NCBI RefSeq assembly: GCF_014268495.2
Contig: NZ_CP077087.1
Span: 2,731,501 to 2,795,500 of the forward strand
Source of the DNA: Pseudomonas monsensis
Lineage (GTDB): Bacteria > Pseudomonadota > Gammaproteobacteria > Pseudomonadales > Pseudomonadaceae
Direction: 5' to 3'
Length of the DNA: 64,000 nt
Shown here: positions 51,068-59,613 of the stretch, piece after piece
Position numbering within the stretch: position 1 is the stretch's first letter
How the letters are laid out: each line of letters opens with the position of its first letter
Position numbers and translations under genes: made by a program
Notes under the pieces: generated by a model
Told to the model about the DNA's origin: nothing
What the model saw: only the letters and a program-made list of their open reading frames with translations
Databases searched by the model: none

Positions 51068-52186
51068 CTATACGTGACGTAATCCGGCGACTATTTCGAA
51101 TACCGTGCTAGCCAAAACCTCCCCATTAACCATAACCCGCACCCCATGCCGCCCAACAAAATGCTTCCGCGTCGTAAAATCCCTAATCACCTGCCGCCTC
51201 CCCACAACCATCTCCCCAAACCCAGCCAACCCCGCCGTCTTCAACTTAAAAACCTTCCCCGAAACCCCGCCATTCGCCTTCACATAGTCAATCGCATAAT
51301 CAATCACCAACCGCTGCTCATGCGCCACCGTCGACTTCACCACAAACGACAACGTAATCGCTTCGCCCAACCTGACCACCGCCGGCTCAACCCGCACATC
51401 CAACAACTCAACCTCAGCCTTCGCCCCCGCGCCAATCACCGTCAGCGCCCGCACATCCCCCTGCTTAATCAAACTCCGCAACGCATGCTTGGCAATCCAC
51501 GCCGTGTGCTTGTTCTCCAACGACCAACCTTCAATCGTGTCCAACACCCACTCCGGGTGCTCTTTGGTCACGTCATTCAGATGATTCGCCACGGACTTGC
51601 GCACGTACAAACTCTCATCCGTCTTCAACCGATCCAGTATCCCGGCGGCCAACTGCGGATCCGCCTGCACCGCTTCCAACCGAAACGACCAAGGCAGGCG
51701 AGGGCGGCTGCCTTCGCTGGCGAGGCGTCGAACGTGGTGGTTTTCGTCGTGGGTCCAGTCGTGCATCAGCTCCAGCGAGCGTTCCAGGTCGCTGCGTAGA
51801 AAGTGGCGGATGGCGAATTCGGAGGAGCCGAAGGTGGTGAAGTATTTCAGGGCGTCCATGGAGGTGTCGAAGGCGTGGCCGCCGTAGCTCGCGACGTAGT
51901 GCGGCAGGCACATGCTGACGAATCCGCTGTTCAGTCTTGGCGCAAGTTCGAAAAGCACTTCGAGGGAATCTTCGTAATCCAGCGGCAACACGGCGTGCAG
52001 GCTTTCGCTGACGCGGGCCATGCGTTGCATTACCGATAATTCGGCGAGTCCGTCCTGGGCATGTTTGAGAAATGCCTTGGCCTTGAACGCCGGGTACACG
52101 GCGCTCATTTCGGTGGCGATGTGCTGCAAGCGCTCGGCGTTGAAGATTTCCTTTAACGCCGGGGCGGCGGTGTCGGTGGTGCTCAT
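51068..52186 (-). CDS. DNA alkylation repair protein, HEAT-repeat type
   Basis: A 372-aa protein of helical repeats like the AlkD/HEAT DNA-glycosylase relatives (HDWTHDENHHVRRLASEGSR, DESLYVRKSVANHLNDVTKE). The C-terminal ~110 residues form a separate beta-type domain (ITLSFVVKSTVAHEQRLVIDYA). AlkD-like enzymes remove bulky or charged alkylated bases. The ATG at 52186 lies two bases after the stop of the GST gene, so both are one transcript. The open frame that extends to 52831 is overlap with the GST gene in another frame. Confidence 0.85.
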   Translation of the reverse strand: MSTTDTAAPALKEIFNAERLQHIATEMSAVYPAFKAKAFLKHAQDGLAELSVMQRMARVSESLHAVLPLDYEDSLEVLFELAPRLNSGFVSMCLPHYVASYGGHAFDTSMDALKYFTTFGSSEFAIRHFLRSDLERSLELMHDWTHDENHHVRRLASEGSRPRLPWSFRLEAVQADPQLAAGILDRLKTDESLYVRKSVANHLNDVTKEHPEWVLDTIEGWSLENKHTAWIAKHALRSLIKQGDVRALTVIGAGAKAEVELLDVRVEPAVVRLGEAITLSFVVKSTVAHEQRLVIDYAIDYVKANGGVSGKVFKLKTAGLAGFGEMVVGRRQVIRDFTTRKHFVGRHGVRVMVNGEVLASTVFEIVAGLRHV

Positions 52187-52188
52187 GG

Positions 52189-52794
52189 TCAGGTCATCGG
52201 GGTGCTGACGAACGCTTCGAGGGTTTCGGCGTAGGCGGTGTATTGGGCGATGTGTGGGTAGCGGCGGGTGTCGATCTGGTCGGGGGCGACGAGGCCGGTG
52301 AAGCTCCAGGCGACGGCGAGGCTGATGCCGGCCTGGGTGAGGGTGCCGTCGGTGGGCAGGCCGGTTTTTTCCAGTTCCTGTTCGAGGGCGGTGAACGCGG
52401 CGGCGAGTTGGCCTTCGACGCGTTCGACCCATGGCTGGTATTGAATGTCGGCCGGGCGCAGGTTGCGTTCGTAGTAGAGCTGCACGGCTTTTTCGCAGGC
52501 GGCGAGACTCAGGCCGATCAGGCGCAGGGCGTGGGCGCGCTGTTTGAGGTCGGCGGGCAGCAGGCTTTTGCCGGAACTGGCTTCGAGGTAATCGAGGATG
52601 AGGGTCGAGTCCATGAGGACGACGCCGTCGTCGAGGATCAGCGTGGGCGCTTTGACCACCGGGTTGATCTGCTGGAATTGCTCGAAGTGGCGGAACACCG
52701 AGACTGACTCGTGTTCGAGGTCGATGCCGAGGCGTTTGGCGGAGATCGCCACGCGGCGCACGTATGGGGAGTCCAGCATGCCGATCAGTTTCAT
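52189..52794 (-). CDS. Glutathione S-transferase family protein
   Basis: A 201-aa GST. Thioredoxin-like N-domain begins MKLIGMLDSPYVRRVAISAK and contains VKAPTLILDDGVVLMDSTLI (cis-Pro and glutathione-binding D-S). An all-helical C-domain follows. AGGAACGCGTC precedes the ATG. It is translationally close to the DNA alkylation repair gene, suggesting a shared role in electrophile damage. Confidence 0.88.
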   Translation of the reverse strand: MKLIGMLDSPYVRRVAISAKRLGIDLEHESVSVFRHFEQFQQINPVVKAPTLILDDGVVLMDSTLILDYLEASSGKSLLPADLKQRAHALRLIGLSLAACEKAVQLYYERNLRPADIQYQPWVERVEGQLAAAFTALEQELEKTGLPTDGTLTQAGISLAVAWSFTGLVAPDQIDTRRYPHIAQYTAYAETLEAFVSTPMT

Positions 52795-52856
52795 GACGCG
52801 TTCCTTCAAGTCGAACCGAGTGGGAAGGCATAACCTAGCCGAGGCTGAGGCAAATG

Positions 52857-53765
52857 TCAGTCGTCGAAGCCGGGTTGTTCGTGAATCTCGTCGACATTCA
52901 ATTCCAGCCGATAGGCCACCGCCACAAACAACGCCTGACACAAACACAGCGTCGCGCTCAGCGAACGAAACGCCAATGCGCTGCCTTCATTCACCAGCAA
53001 CAGGCTGTTGGCGTGCCTGGCCAGTGGCGAGAGGTGGCTGTCGGTGAGGATCAGGGTGTTGGCCTTTTGCTGGCGGGCGTAGCGCAGGCAATGTTGGGTT
53101 TCCTTGGCGTAGGGGGTGAAGCTGATGGCGATGACCAGATCATTTTCGCGGACGCTGCGCATCTGCTCGCGATAACTGCCACCCAGCCCTGACACCAACT
53201 GAATTCGCTTGTGAGTGTGTTGCAAGTTGTAAACGAGGTAGTCGGCGACGGCGAAGGAACGGCGCACGCCGACCACATAGATGTTGTCGGCGTTGACGAT
53301 CAGATCGACGGCTTTTTCGAAGGCGACGTCGTCAAGTTCACGGCCCAGGCGTTCGATGCCGGAGCGGGTGGCGTCGATGCATTCGCGGGCGAGGTCGCCG
53401 TCGCTGGTTTGCTGCGACGGGTTGGCGATCAGGTTGCGGATGCGTTGCTGGTAGTTCTGTGCCGGCGAGGCTTTGTGGGTGTAGGCGGTGCGGAACAATG
53501 CCTGCATTTCGCTGAAACCGCTGAAGCCGAAGCGCTGCGAGAAGCGGACGATGGCGGAGGGGTGGACTTCGCATTCGCGGGCGATGTCGCTGATGCGATC
53601 GACCATGATCCGGTCGCTTTGTTGGCTCATGTAGCTGGCGATGCGTTTTAGCTGGCGCGGCAGGGTGTCGTATTCGTCGGTGATCAGTTGCAGCAGACGC
53701 TCGGCATTGATCGGGGGGCTGGCGAGAGTGGGCTCGTCGGTGGCCGGCAGATCGGGGCGGGGCAT
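52857..53765 (-). CDS. RpiR/MurR-family transcriptional regulator
   Basis: A 302-aa regulator with an N-terminal HTH_6 domain (RIASYMSQQSDRIMVDRISD, SAIVRFSQRFGFSGFSEMQ) and a C-terminal SIS sugar-phosphate-binding domain (IYVVGVRRSFAVADYL, VIAISFTPYAKET). AAGGACACCTT stands before the ATG. It resembles IolR of pseudomonads, but no inositol catabolic gene lies beside it here. Target genes cannot be named. Confidence 0.87.
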   Translation of the reverse strand: MPRPDLPATDEPTLASPPINAERLLQLITDEYDTLPRQLKRIASYMSQQSDRIMVDRISDIARECEVHPSAIVRFSQRFGFSGFSEMQALFRTAYTHKASPAQNYQQRIRNLIANPSQQTSDGDLARECIDATRSGIERLGRELDDVAFEKAVDLIVNADNIYVVGVRRSFAVADYLVYNLQHTHKRIQLVSGLGGSYREQMRSVRENDLVIAISFTPYAKETQHCLRYARQQKANTLILTDSHLSPLARHANSLLLVNEGSALAFRSLSATLCLCQALFVAVAYRLELNVDEIHEQPGFDD

Positions 53766-54208
53766 AAGGTGTCCTTAGGGCTGATCAAATCACACGATGG
53801 CGGTGTGCCTGATAATAGGCGGGGTGCGAGCAGTTGGCTGGGGAGTTTTTCGGCGTCTGCGCAGCTGAAACGATGCACTGCGCGGGCGGCATGGCTGAAA
53901 AAAATGCGACCGGTTGCCGCTGGTTTAGCCGTTTGTCTTCTATATACAGCCGCTCGACTGAATTTCTTGCTATAAACGCACTCCGATGACCGCCACGACG
54001 CCTGTGTCAGAGCTGTTAACGGGTGTTGTCGGACAAATTCCCAGTATTTACAGTTGCTGAGGCCTCAATCGGGCCTTAGACTGCCGCCCCTTCGTAAATT
54101 GAGTGCCGGGTGGCGTTTGCAATAAACGATGCCTTTTCGTCGACCGGACACGGTTCGCCGGAACGCTCCCTAATTCGCCTTAATGCACGTTTTTTTATAG
54201 AGATATCA
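53766..54208. other. 443-bp gap without a gene
   Basis: Divergent promoter region between the RpiR gene and the DksA-like gene. It contains AT-rich stretches near 53935-53980 and 54180-54205. No box or terminator could be assigned confidently. Confidence 0.4.
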
Positions 54209-54613
54209 ATGACAAAGGACAAGTTGCTGGCCATGCCGGCAGATGACTACATGAATGCAGAGCAACACGCTTTCTTCACTGAGCTGTTGCAGAACATGAA
54301 AGTCGAAACCCACGAGCGCATTGAGCAAAACCGTATCGCCATCGAAAGCCTGGACACCCCGGCCGACCCGGCGGATGCAGCTTCGGTTGAAGAAGAGCGC
54401 ACCTGGCTGGTGAACGCGATTGATCGCGACCAGCGCATGCTGCCGCAACTGGAACAAGCCCTTGAGCGCATCAAGGAAGACAGTTTTGGCTGGTGCGACG
54501 ACAGCGGCGAGGCCATTGGCCTGAAACGCCTGCTGATCAGCCCGACCACCAAGTACTGCATCGAAGCTCAAGAGCGTCACGAGCAGATCGACAAGCACCA
54601 GCGTCAGGCCTGA
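54209..54613 (+). CDS. DksA/TraR-family protein with reduced zinc finger (DksA2-like)
   Basis: A 134-aa RNA-polymerase-binding protein. The coiled coil carries the tip motif D-x2-D-x-A-S (D53, D56, A58, S59), needed for action on transcription with ppGpp. The finger has only two of four cysteines (C96 in GWCDDSG, C117 in KYCIEAQ), like the zinc-independent DksA2 of P. aeruginosa. Start ATG at 54209 has AGAGA nearby; the frame extends to 54110 without a signal. No Zur box was recognised. It may replace DksA when zinc is scarce. Confidence 0.8.
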   Translation: MTKDKLLAMPADDYMNAEQHAFFTELLQNMKVETHERIEQNRIAIESLDTPADPADAASVEEERTWLVNAIDRDQRMLPQLEQALERIKEDSFGWCDDSGEAIGLKRLLISPTTKYCIEAQERHEQIDKHQRQA

Positions 54614-54644
54614 TTCCATGGCGGCCCCCTGAAAGGGGGGCGCC

Positions 54645-54707
54645 TGCAAAAGATCGCAGCCTTCGGCAGCTCCAAAAGGGGTGCCGTGGCTGCGATCTTT
54701 GCTTTTG
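54645..54707. repeat. GATCGC-type palindromic intergenic repeat
   Basis: GCAAAAGATCGCAGCC..CGGCAGC faces GTGCCGTGGCTGCGATCTTTGC. Fourth copy of the family. A separate GC hairpin (GCCCCCT-GAAA-GGGGGC, ~54623-54643) lies just before it. Confidence 0.75.
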
Positions 54708-54836
54708 CTCGTCTGCACTATTTCCAAGCCGTTCCATTGACCTGCTGCAGACCCCGCGACTAACGGACCATAGATAATGGCGTTGTAGTGGCGTTTAATG
54801 CAGTCACAACAATGAGAACAAGCGTGGGGTGTTGAT

Positions 54837-56441
54837 ATGACGAGAGATGGATCTCTGGTTGGGGCTTTGCCTGCACCAGTGCTTTTGCCGAAAAACCGCT
54901 GGATCGCACCGACCCTGCAAAGCATCGCCCTGATGCTGTTGTTGGCCGGCATGACCCTGGGTGAAGGGTCGTTGTACATTGGCATGCCACTGGCGGTGCT
55001 GATTGTCTGGCTGCCGCGCCTGCGCTCGCGAACCGTCCTCGATGCACCGCCTGCCGACACCGGCAGTGCCATTTCCGAACTGACCCGCGATCTTTCCTAC
55101 ACCACCAGCCACAACGCGTTGTCGGCGGCGGGGGTGGCGTTTTCGGTCAAGGAACTGGCGAACAAACTCGAATCGCAACTCGACGCGGCGGCGCGGATCG
55201 TCAGCAATGCCGAGGTGATGATTGCGACCGAGCACGCCACTTCGCAGCTCAGTCGCCAAGCCCTGGAAGCCGCCAGTGAGGCCCATCACAGCAGTGCTGC
55301 GGGACGTGCCGAGCTGGTCGATTCCATCTCGCGCATGCATCAACTCAGCCAGCGCGCCAATGCCAGCCGCGAACTGATCGAGGCGTTGAGCCTGCGCAGC
55401 GACGATATTGAGCGGGTGACGCTGGTGATTCAGTCGATTGCCAGTCAGACCAACCTGTTGGCGTTGAACGCGGCGATTGAAGCGGCTCGGGCCGGCGAGC
55501 ATGGCCGCGGTTTTGCCGTGGTGGCGGATGAGGTGCGCGGGTTGGCGGCCAGAACGGCGTCGGCGACGGGGGAAGTCGGCGAGATGGTTGCCGACATTCA
55601 GCAACGGACTGCACAGGTCGTGGAACAGATCCGCGAGTTGTCCAGCGACCTGCACACCGGCGTCGAACAGGTTGAAAACACCGGGCAGCACCTGGAAAAC
55701 ATCGCACGCCTGGCGGCCGGCGTGGAAACTCAGGTCGGTGAAATCGCCCGGGGCGCGGAAACCAATCGCGAGCAACTCGACAGCCTGTTTAAGGCCATCG
55801 AGCAGATGCGCAGCGACCTGGCGATCAGCGATCAACAGACCCGTCGTCTCGCCGAAGCGGCGGTGCAGATGGAAGGGCAGGCCGAAACCATCAGCGAACG
55901 TCTGGCTGAGGTTGGCCTGGATGACTATCACCAGCGTATTTATGACCTGGCGCGTGAGGGGGCGAGTCAGATCGCGGCGCGTTTCGAGGCGGATGTCGAA
56001 CAGGGGCGGATCAGTCTGGAGGATCTGTTCGATCGCCAGTATCAGGCGATTCCCAATACTCAACCGGCCAAGTACCAGACCCGTTTCGACCGTTACACCG
56101 ATCAGGTGCTGCCGGCGATTCAAGAGCCCTTGTTGCCGCGCCATGAAGGTCTGGTGTTCGCCATCGCCTGCACGCAGCAGGGTTATGTACCTACGCATAA
56201 CCAGGTGTTCAGCCAGCCGTTGACCGGGGATGTGCAGGTTGATGCGGTCAACAATCGCACCAAACGCAAGTTCGCCGACCGCACCGGTATACGCTGTGGC
56301 AGTCATCAGCAACCGGTGCTGTTGCAAACCTACACCCGCGACACCGGCGAATTGATGCACGATTTGTCGGTGCCTATCATGATCAAGGGACGTCACTGGG
56401 GTGGATTGCGGCTGGGCTACAAACCGGAGACCCCGCGCTGA
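54837..56441 (+). CDS. Methyl-accepting chemotaxis protein with C-terminal sensor region
   Basis: A 534-aa chemoreceptor. A single hydrophobic hairpin near residues 25-58 anchors it; there is no large periplasmic domain. The signalling tip IQSIASQTNLLALNAAIEAA is at ~200-220. After the coiled coil, the last ~150 residues (YHQRIYDLAREGASQIAARF, then GDVQVDAVNNRTKRKFADRT and HDLSVPIMIKGRHWG) form an extra cytoplasmic domain, probably the sensor, similar to a Cache-like fold. Ligand unknown. Confidence 0.87.
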   Translation: MTRDGSLVGALPAPVLLPKNRWIAPTLQSIALMLLLAGMTLGEGSLYIGMPLAVLIVWLPRLRSRTVLDAPPADTGSAISELTRDLSYTTSHNALSAAGVAFSVKELANKLESQLDAAARIVSNAEVMIATEHATSQLSRQALEAASEAHHSSAAGRAELVDSISRMHQLSQRANASRELIEALSLRSDDIERVTLVIQSIASQTNLLALNAAIEAARAGEHGRGFAVVADEVRGLAARTASATGEVGEMVADIQQRTAQVVEQIRELSSDLHTGVEQVENTGQHLENIARLAAGVETQVGEIARGAETNREQLDSLFKAIEQMRSDLAISDQQTRRLAEAAVQMEGQAETISERLAEVGLDDYHQRIYDLAREGASQIAARFEADVEQGRISLEDLFDRQYQAIPNTQPAKYQTRFDRYTDQVLPAIQEPLLPRHEGLVFAIACTQQGYVPTHNQVFSQPLTGDVQVDAVNNRTKRKFADRTGIRCGSHQQPVLLQTYTRDTGELMHDLSVPIMIKGRHWGGLRLGYKPETPR

Positions 56442-56550
56442 TTGTTACCGTTGAGGCAAGGGTTCTGTGCAGCGGCGTTGCTTTTTCCTTCCGAATGAAA
56501 GCATTAGTCTGCCGGCTTAGTTAGGTAGCTAATTAATTCAGGAGGTCGGC

Positions 56551-56754
56551 ATGCAATGCCGGGTTGATGTCGCCGTGATGATCGGCAGTGGTGTACCCGC
56601 CGGTTTGCGCGCAAGGGGGCAAAGCGTTTGCTGGGTGGTGCTGCTCAACGGGGAGCAACGCGGCACCGCATTTGCCAGCCGCGACGAGGCCGAAGAGTGC
56701 AAGGCTGCGTGGCTCGCGCAATTGCAGGCCGAGCCCGCTGACAGTCTGCACTGA
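56551..56754 (+). CDS. Small conserved hypothetical protein, 67 aa
   Basis: A short protein with VDVAVMIGSGVPAGLRARGQ and a helical acidic tail (EAEECKAAWLAQLQ). No membrane or signal segment. A strong AGGAGG is six bases before the ATG, supporting expression. No family recognised. Ends six bases before the convergent DUF2789 gene. Confidence 0.72.
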   Translation: MQCRVDVAVMIGSGVPAGLRARGQSVCWVVLLNGEQRGTAFASRDEAEECKAAWLAQLQAEPADSLH

Positions 56755-56760
56755 TCAGGC

Positions 56761-56997
56761 TTACTTGCCGGGGTGCAGGCGCACGTTCAATTCATCGACC
56801 ATGACGGCTTCTTCGCCGTCGGCGCGTAACCATTCCTTGAGCAATTGCGCCTGTTGCGGCGACCAGAAGTCGGCCTCGATCAATTTGACATCGGCGGGCA
56901 GTGGATGCGCTTCGATGAAGTCGTCGATAGCGCTGCCTTCCGAGGGCAGGCCCAACTGGTCGAACAGGGTTTTCAGGTCGTATGCTGGCAGTTCCAT
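56761..56997 (-). CDS. DUF2789 domain-containing protein
   Basis: A 78-aa protein typical of DUF2789 (YDLKTLFDQLGLPSE, DDFIEAHPL, FWSPQQAQLLKEWLRADGEE). AAGGAG stands seven bases before the ATG. Function unknown. Confidence 0.88.
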   Translation of the reverse strand: MELPAYDLKTLFDQLGLPSEGSAIDDFIEAHPLPADVKLIEADFWSPQQAQLLKEWLRADGEEAVMVDELNVRLHPGK

Positions 56998-57045
56998 CGT
57001 TTACTCCTTGGTTTTGCGCCGACATGGCGCAGTCGATCACTCCCT

Positions 57046-57297
57046 TTATCTGAGGCAGTCGCCGGCCAGGAGTTCGATTTGCGCTTCAAGTGAACGAGCC
57101 AAGGCACAGGCTTCGTTATGGTCTTCGCGGAAACCTCTGACGCGACCGGTGGATTTTTCCTTGATGTGAAAGAAGGCAATGCCCGCCGGCACGACTTGAA
57201 AGCGTGGGGTCGGGTTGGGCGTTTCACTGACATGGAAGATCAGCGTCGATTTGTGCCTGGCCTCTACGGGAGTGGCAAAGTGAGTCAGGGTGCACAT
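57046..57297 (-). CDS. Small conserved hypothetical protein, 83 aa
   Basis: A short soluble protein with RFQVVPAGIAFFHIKEKSTGR and a C-terminal helix (NEACALARSLEAQIELL). AAAAGGACTTCAT before the ATG is a good ribosome site. Lies 48 bases ahead of the DUF2789 gene on the same strand, probably co-transcribed. Not a family I can name. Confidence 0.72.
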   Translation of the reverse strand: MCTLTHFATPVEARHKSTLIFHVSETPNPTPRFQVVPAGIAFFHIKEKSTGRVRGFREDHNEACALARSLEAQIELLAGDCLR

Positions 57298-57697
57298 ATG
57301 AAGTCCTTTTCATCGGTCGGCCGGCATTTACTGGCCGTTGCGGGTAGTCGTAATGAGCGTTGCTGCTCTAGAATCGCCAGTACCTGTTGACGACAGGGCT
57401 TATCTAAAGCAATTTTTCACGGGCGATATGTCGGAAAAATGCTTTTTTTCGTGAGAATTTTCCCTAAAGTTCGTAGTCAGCTTTCTCTGAGCGTCAGTAA
57501 GGAATCTTCCTTCGAACTTTGGCGACATCGGAGCAAGTTTCGCGAGTGACATTCCAGTAGTCTTACGCACCTCGCGATAAATGAGCGCTCCGCTCACTCG
57601 GACTTTTATTTGAGTCACTTGGCAGTTCTGTCGGCCTGGCCGTTTTTTGCCGCGCGCGTTTTCCGTGCACGGTTTTTTCAGATGTGGGGATGTTTCT
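57298..57697. other. 400-bp divergent intergenic region
   Basis: AT-rich in 57400-57500. A 121-codon frame on the minus strand (57400-57765) crosses it but overlaps the next gene's start and shows no domain. No regulatory box assigned. Confidence 0.4.
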
Positions 57698-58168
57698 TTG
57701 GCAGTCAGTAACCTCGATATGCATGCTTTGTTCGTGCTCGGTGATTTGCGTGCAAAGCTGGTCAAGCTGTTCCAGTCGCGTTTTGTTTACATCACCGAGC
57801 AAAACGCCGAAGGCATTTACGTGGCCGAGATCGACACCGAAAGTGCCTTGGTGGTCGATGACAAACCGGGGCTCAAGCTCAAGGTTGGCGATCATTTCAG
57901 CGCGTCGGTCCTGCCCAGCCGCGAAGGCGGCAAGATGGATATCCGTTTTCGTGAAATCAAACTGACGGTCTACGGCCTGGGCGATTACGCCTTTGTCGAC
58001 ACCGCCGATGGTCACGCGATCCTGTTCAAGGAAGGCCACAGTGTGGTGACCGTGTTCGCCGCCAATGAGCAACTGCAGGAAGGCCTGACCAAAACCCTGA
58101 AAGCCGTCACCGCCAAGGCCGCCAAATGGCGCAAGGGCGAACTGGTGACCTTCAAGGCCAGCGAGTGA
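57698..58168 (+). CDS. Conserved hypothetical protein, 156 aa
   Basis: A soluble protein with LRAKLVKLFQSRFVYITEQN and DFSASV-like beta strands (LKLKVGDHFSASVLPSREGG). No domain recognised. Start uncertain: TTG at 57698 follows GGGGATG; an ATG at 57719 is the alternative and has no ribosome site. Its stop overlaps the next start (GTGA), so the two genes are coupled. Confidence 0.65.
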   Translation: MAVSNLDMHALFVLGDLRAKLVKLFQSRFVYITEQNAEGIYVAEIDTESALVVDDKPGLKLKVGDHFSASVLPSREGGKMDIRFREIKLTVYGLGDYAFVDTADGHAILFKEGHSVVTVFAANEQLQEGLTKTLKAVTAKAAKWRKGELVTFKASE

Positions 58169-58371
58169 ATGCTGTGAGTCGCGCTGATTTTCATGTGCAC
58201 CACCTCGATAATGCGCGTGAAGAGGCCCGGCGTCTGTTCGATGCGAAAGCCCGATTGCAGGGCGCGTGGCTGGGGTGGGTGGCATCGCAGATCTACACGT
58301 TGCGCCCGGCGGAATACGCCAGCATGGTCAGACGCGAGCTGCAAAGCTTGCAGGAAAAGTCTGAAACCTGA
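58165..58371 (+). CDS. Small conserved hypothetical protein, 68 aa
   Basis: A short helical protein (DNAREEARRLFDAKARLQGAW, MVRRELQSLQE). The GTG at 58165 overlaps the preceding stop in GTGA, indicating translational coupling; a GTG at 58174 is also possible. Function unknown. Confidence 0.65.
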   Translation: MNAVSRADFHVHHLDNAREEARRLFDAKARLQGAWLGWVASQIYTLRPAEYASMVRRELQSLQEKSET

Positions 58372-58500
58372 CCTCGTCCGGGATACGCCCCGGAAAAAGC
58401 AGGAACCTCGGCTACAGTCAGTTGACTGAGTATTCAGAGGCTTGCGGTCTTCCATCAGGCCATCCTGCTATTGCTGTGAACAGCACGAGGTGCAAAAAGC

Positions 58501-59517
58501 ATGAACGGATTTCGACGGTTGTTGGCCGCCAGCGCGGCCGCATTCGCTTTGCTGGCGTCGGCGCCACCGCTGATGGCCGCGCAGGCGCCGATTCATTTTG
58601 CCGACCTGAATTGGGAAAGCGGCAGCCTGATCACTGATGTCCTGCGGATCATCGTCGAGAAGGGCTACGGATTGCCGACGGACACGCTGCCCGGCACCAC
58701 CATCACCCTGGAAACCGCGCTGGCCAACAATGACATTCAGGTCATTGGCGAGGAGTGGGCCGGGCGTAGTCCGGTGTGGGTCAAGGCAGAAACCGAGGGC
58801 AAGGTGGTCAGTCTCGGTGATACGGTCAAGGGCGCGACCGAAGGCTGGTGGGTGCCGGAATACGTGATCAAGGGTGATCCGGCCAAAGGCATCAAGCCGC
58901 TGGCGCCGGACCTGCGCAGCGTCAGTGACCTGAAAAAGTACAAGGATGTGTTCAAGGACCCGGAGAGCCCGAGCAAGGGCCGGTTCCTCAACAGCCCCAT
59001 TGGCTGGACCTCGGAAGTGGTCAACAAGCAGAAGCTGACGGCATATGGCCTGCAGGATGACTTCACCAATTTCCGCAGTGGCTCGGGAGCGGCACTGGAC
59101 GCCGAGATCAGTTCTTCGATTCGTCGCGGCAAACCGGTGTTGTTCTACTACTGGTCGCCGACACCGCTGCTGGGCAAATTCAAACTGGTGCAACTGGAAG
59201 AGCCGCCGTTTGATGCCGAGGCATGGAAGACCCTGACCGACGCCGACAATCCGAATCCGAAACCGACCCGGTCGCTGGCCTCGAAGCTGTCGATTGGCGT
59301 GTCTACGCCGTTTCAAAAGCAGTACCCGCAGATTGCCGAATTCTTCAGCAAGGTCGATTTTCCGATCGAGTCGCTGAACAAGGCGCTGGCAGACATGAGT
59401 GAAAAACACACCGCGCCACGCCAAGCGGCTGAAGCCTTCATGAAAGCGCATCCGGATGTGTGGCAGGCATGGTTGCCGAAGGATGTGGCGGATAAGGTGG
59501 CGGCTGATCTGAAATAG
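58501..59517 (+). CDS. Glycine betaine/choline-type ABC transporter substrate-binding protein
   Basis: A 338-aa periplasmic protein of the OpuAC/ProX family with a Sec signal peptide (AASAAAFALLASAPPLMA, cleavage near residue 26). The family ligand box aromatics are suggested by W37, W84, and W114/W115 in GWWVPEYV, plus LFYYWSPTPLL. Quaternary amines such as betaine or choline are the usual ligands. No permease or ATPase gene follows in the window, so it is a stand-alone binding protein. GAGGTGC precedes the ATG. Confidence 0.87.
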   Translation: MNGFRRLLAASAAAFALLASAPPLMAAQAPIHFADLNWESGSLITDVLRIIVEKGYGLPTDTLPGTTITLETALANNDIQVIGEEWAGRSPVWVKAETEGKVVSLGDTVKGATEGWWVPEYVIKGDPAKGIKPLAPDLRSVSDLKKYKDVFKDPESPSKGRFLNSPIGWTSEVVNKQKLTAYGLQDDFTNFRSGSGAALDAEISSSIRRGKPVLFYYWSPTPLLGKFKLVQLEEPPFDAEAWKTLTDADNPNPKPTRSLASKLSIGVSTPFQKQYPQIAEFFSKVDFPIESLNKALADMSEKHTAPRQAAEAFMKAHPDVWQAWLPKDVADKVAADLK

Positions 59518-59534
59518 AGGGGTTGCGGCTGACG

Positions 59535-59602
59535 CCATCGCGAGCAGGCTCACTCCTGCATTTGGGATGCGTTTCCCTGTAGGAGTGAACCTGCTCGCGA
59601 TG
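59535..59602. repeat. REP inverted pair, GCGAGCAGGCTCACTCC class
   Basis: CATCGCGAGCAGGCTCACTCC faces GGAGTGAACCTGCTCGCGATG with a short spacer, between convergent genes. Same class as 62791-62864 and the single copy at 13670-13698. Confidence 0.9.
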
Positions 59603-59613
59603 CTTTCAAGCTT

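Noticed and set aside
52187..52831. Upstream extension of the DNA-alkylation gene
   Set aside because: It runs through the GST gene in another frame and is Arg/Pro-rich nonsense; the real start is at 52186, two bases after the GST stop.
52857..53765. Naming the RpiR gene iolR
   Set aside because: Sequence style fits, but no inositol gene is adjacent on either side.
54804..56396. 530-codon minus-strand frame opposite the chemoreceptor
   Set aside because: Shadow frame with no domain or ribosome site.
57400..57765. 121-codon minus-strand frame
   Set aside because: Overlaps the start of a better-supported gene, AT-rich, and has no recognisable domain.
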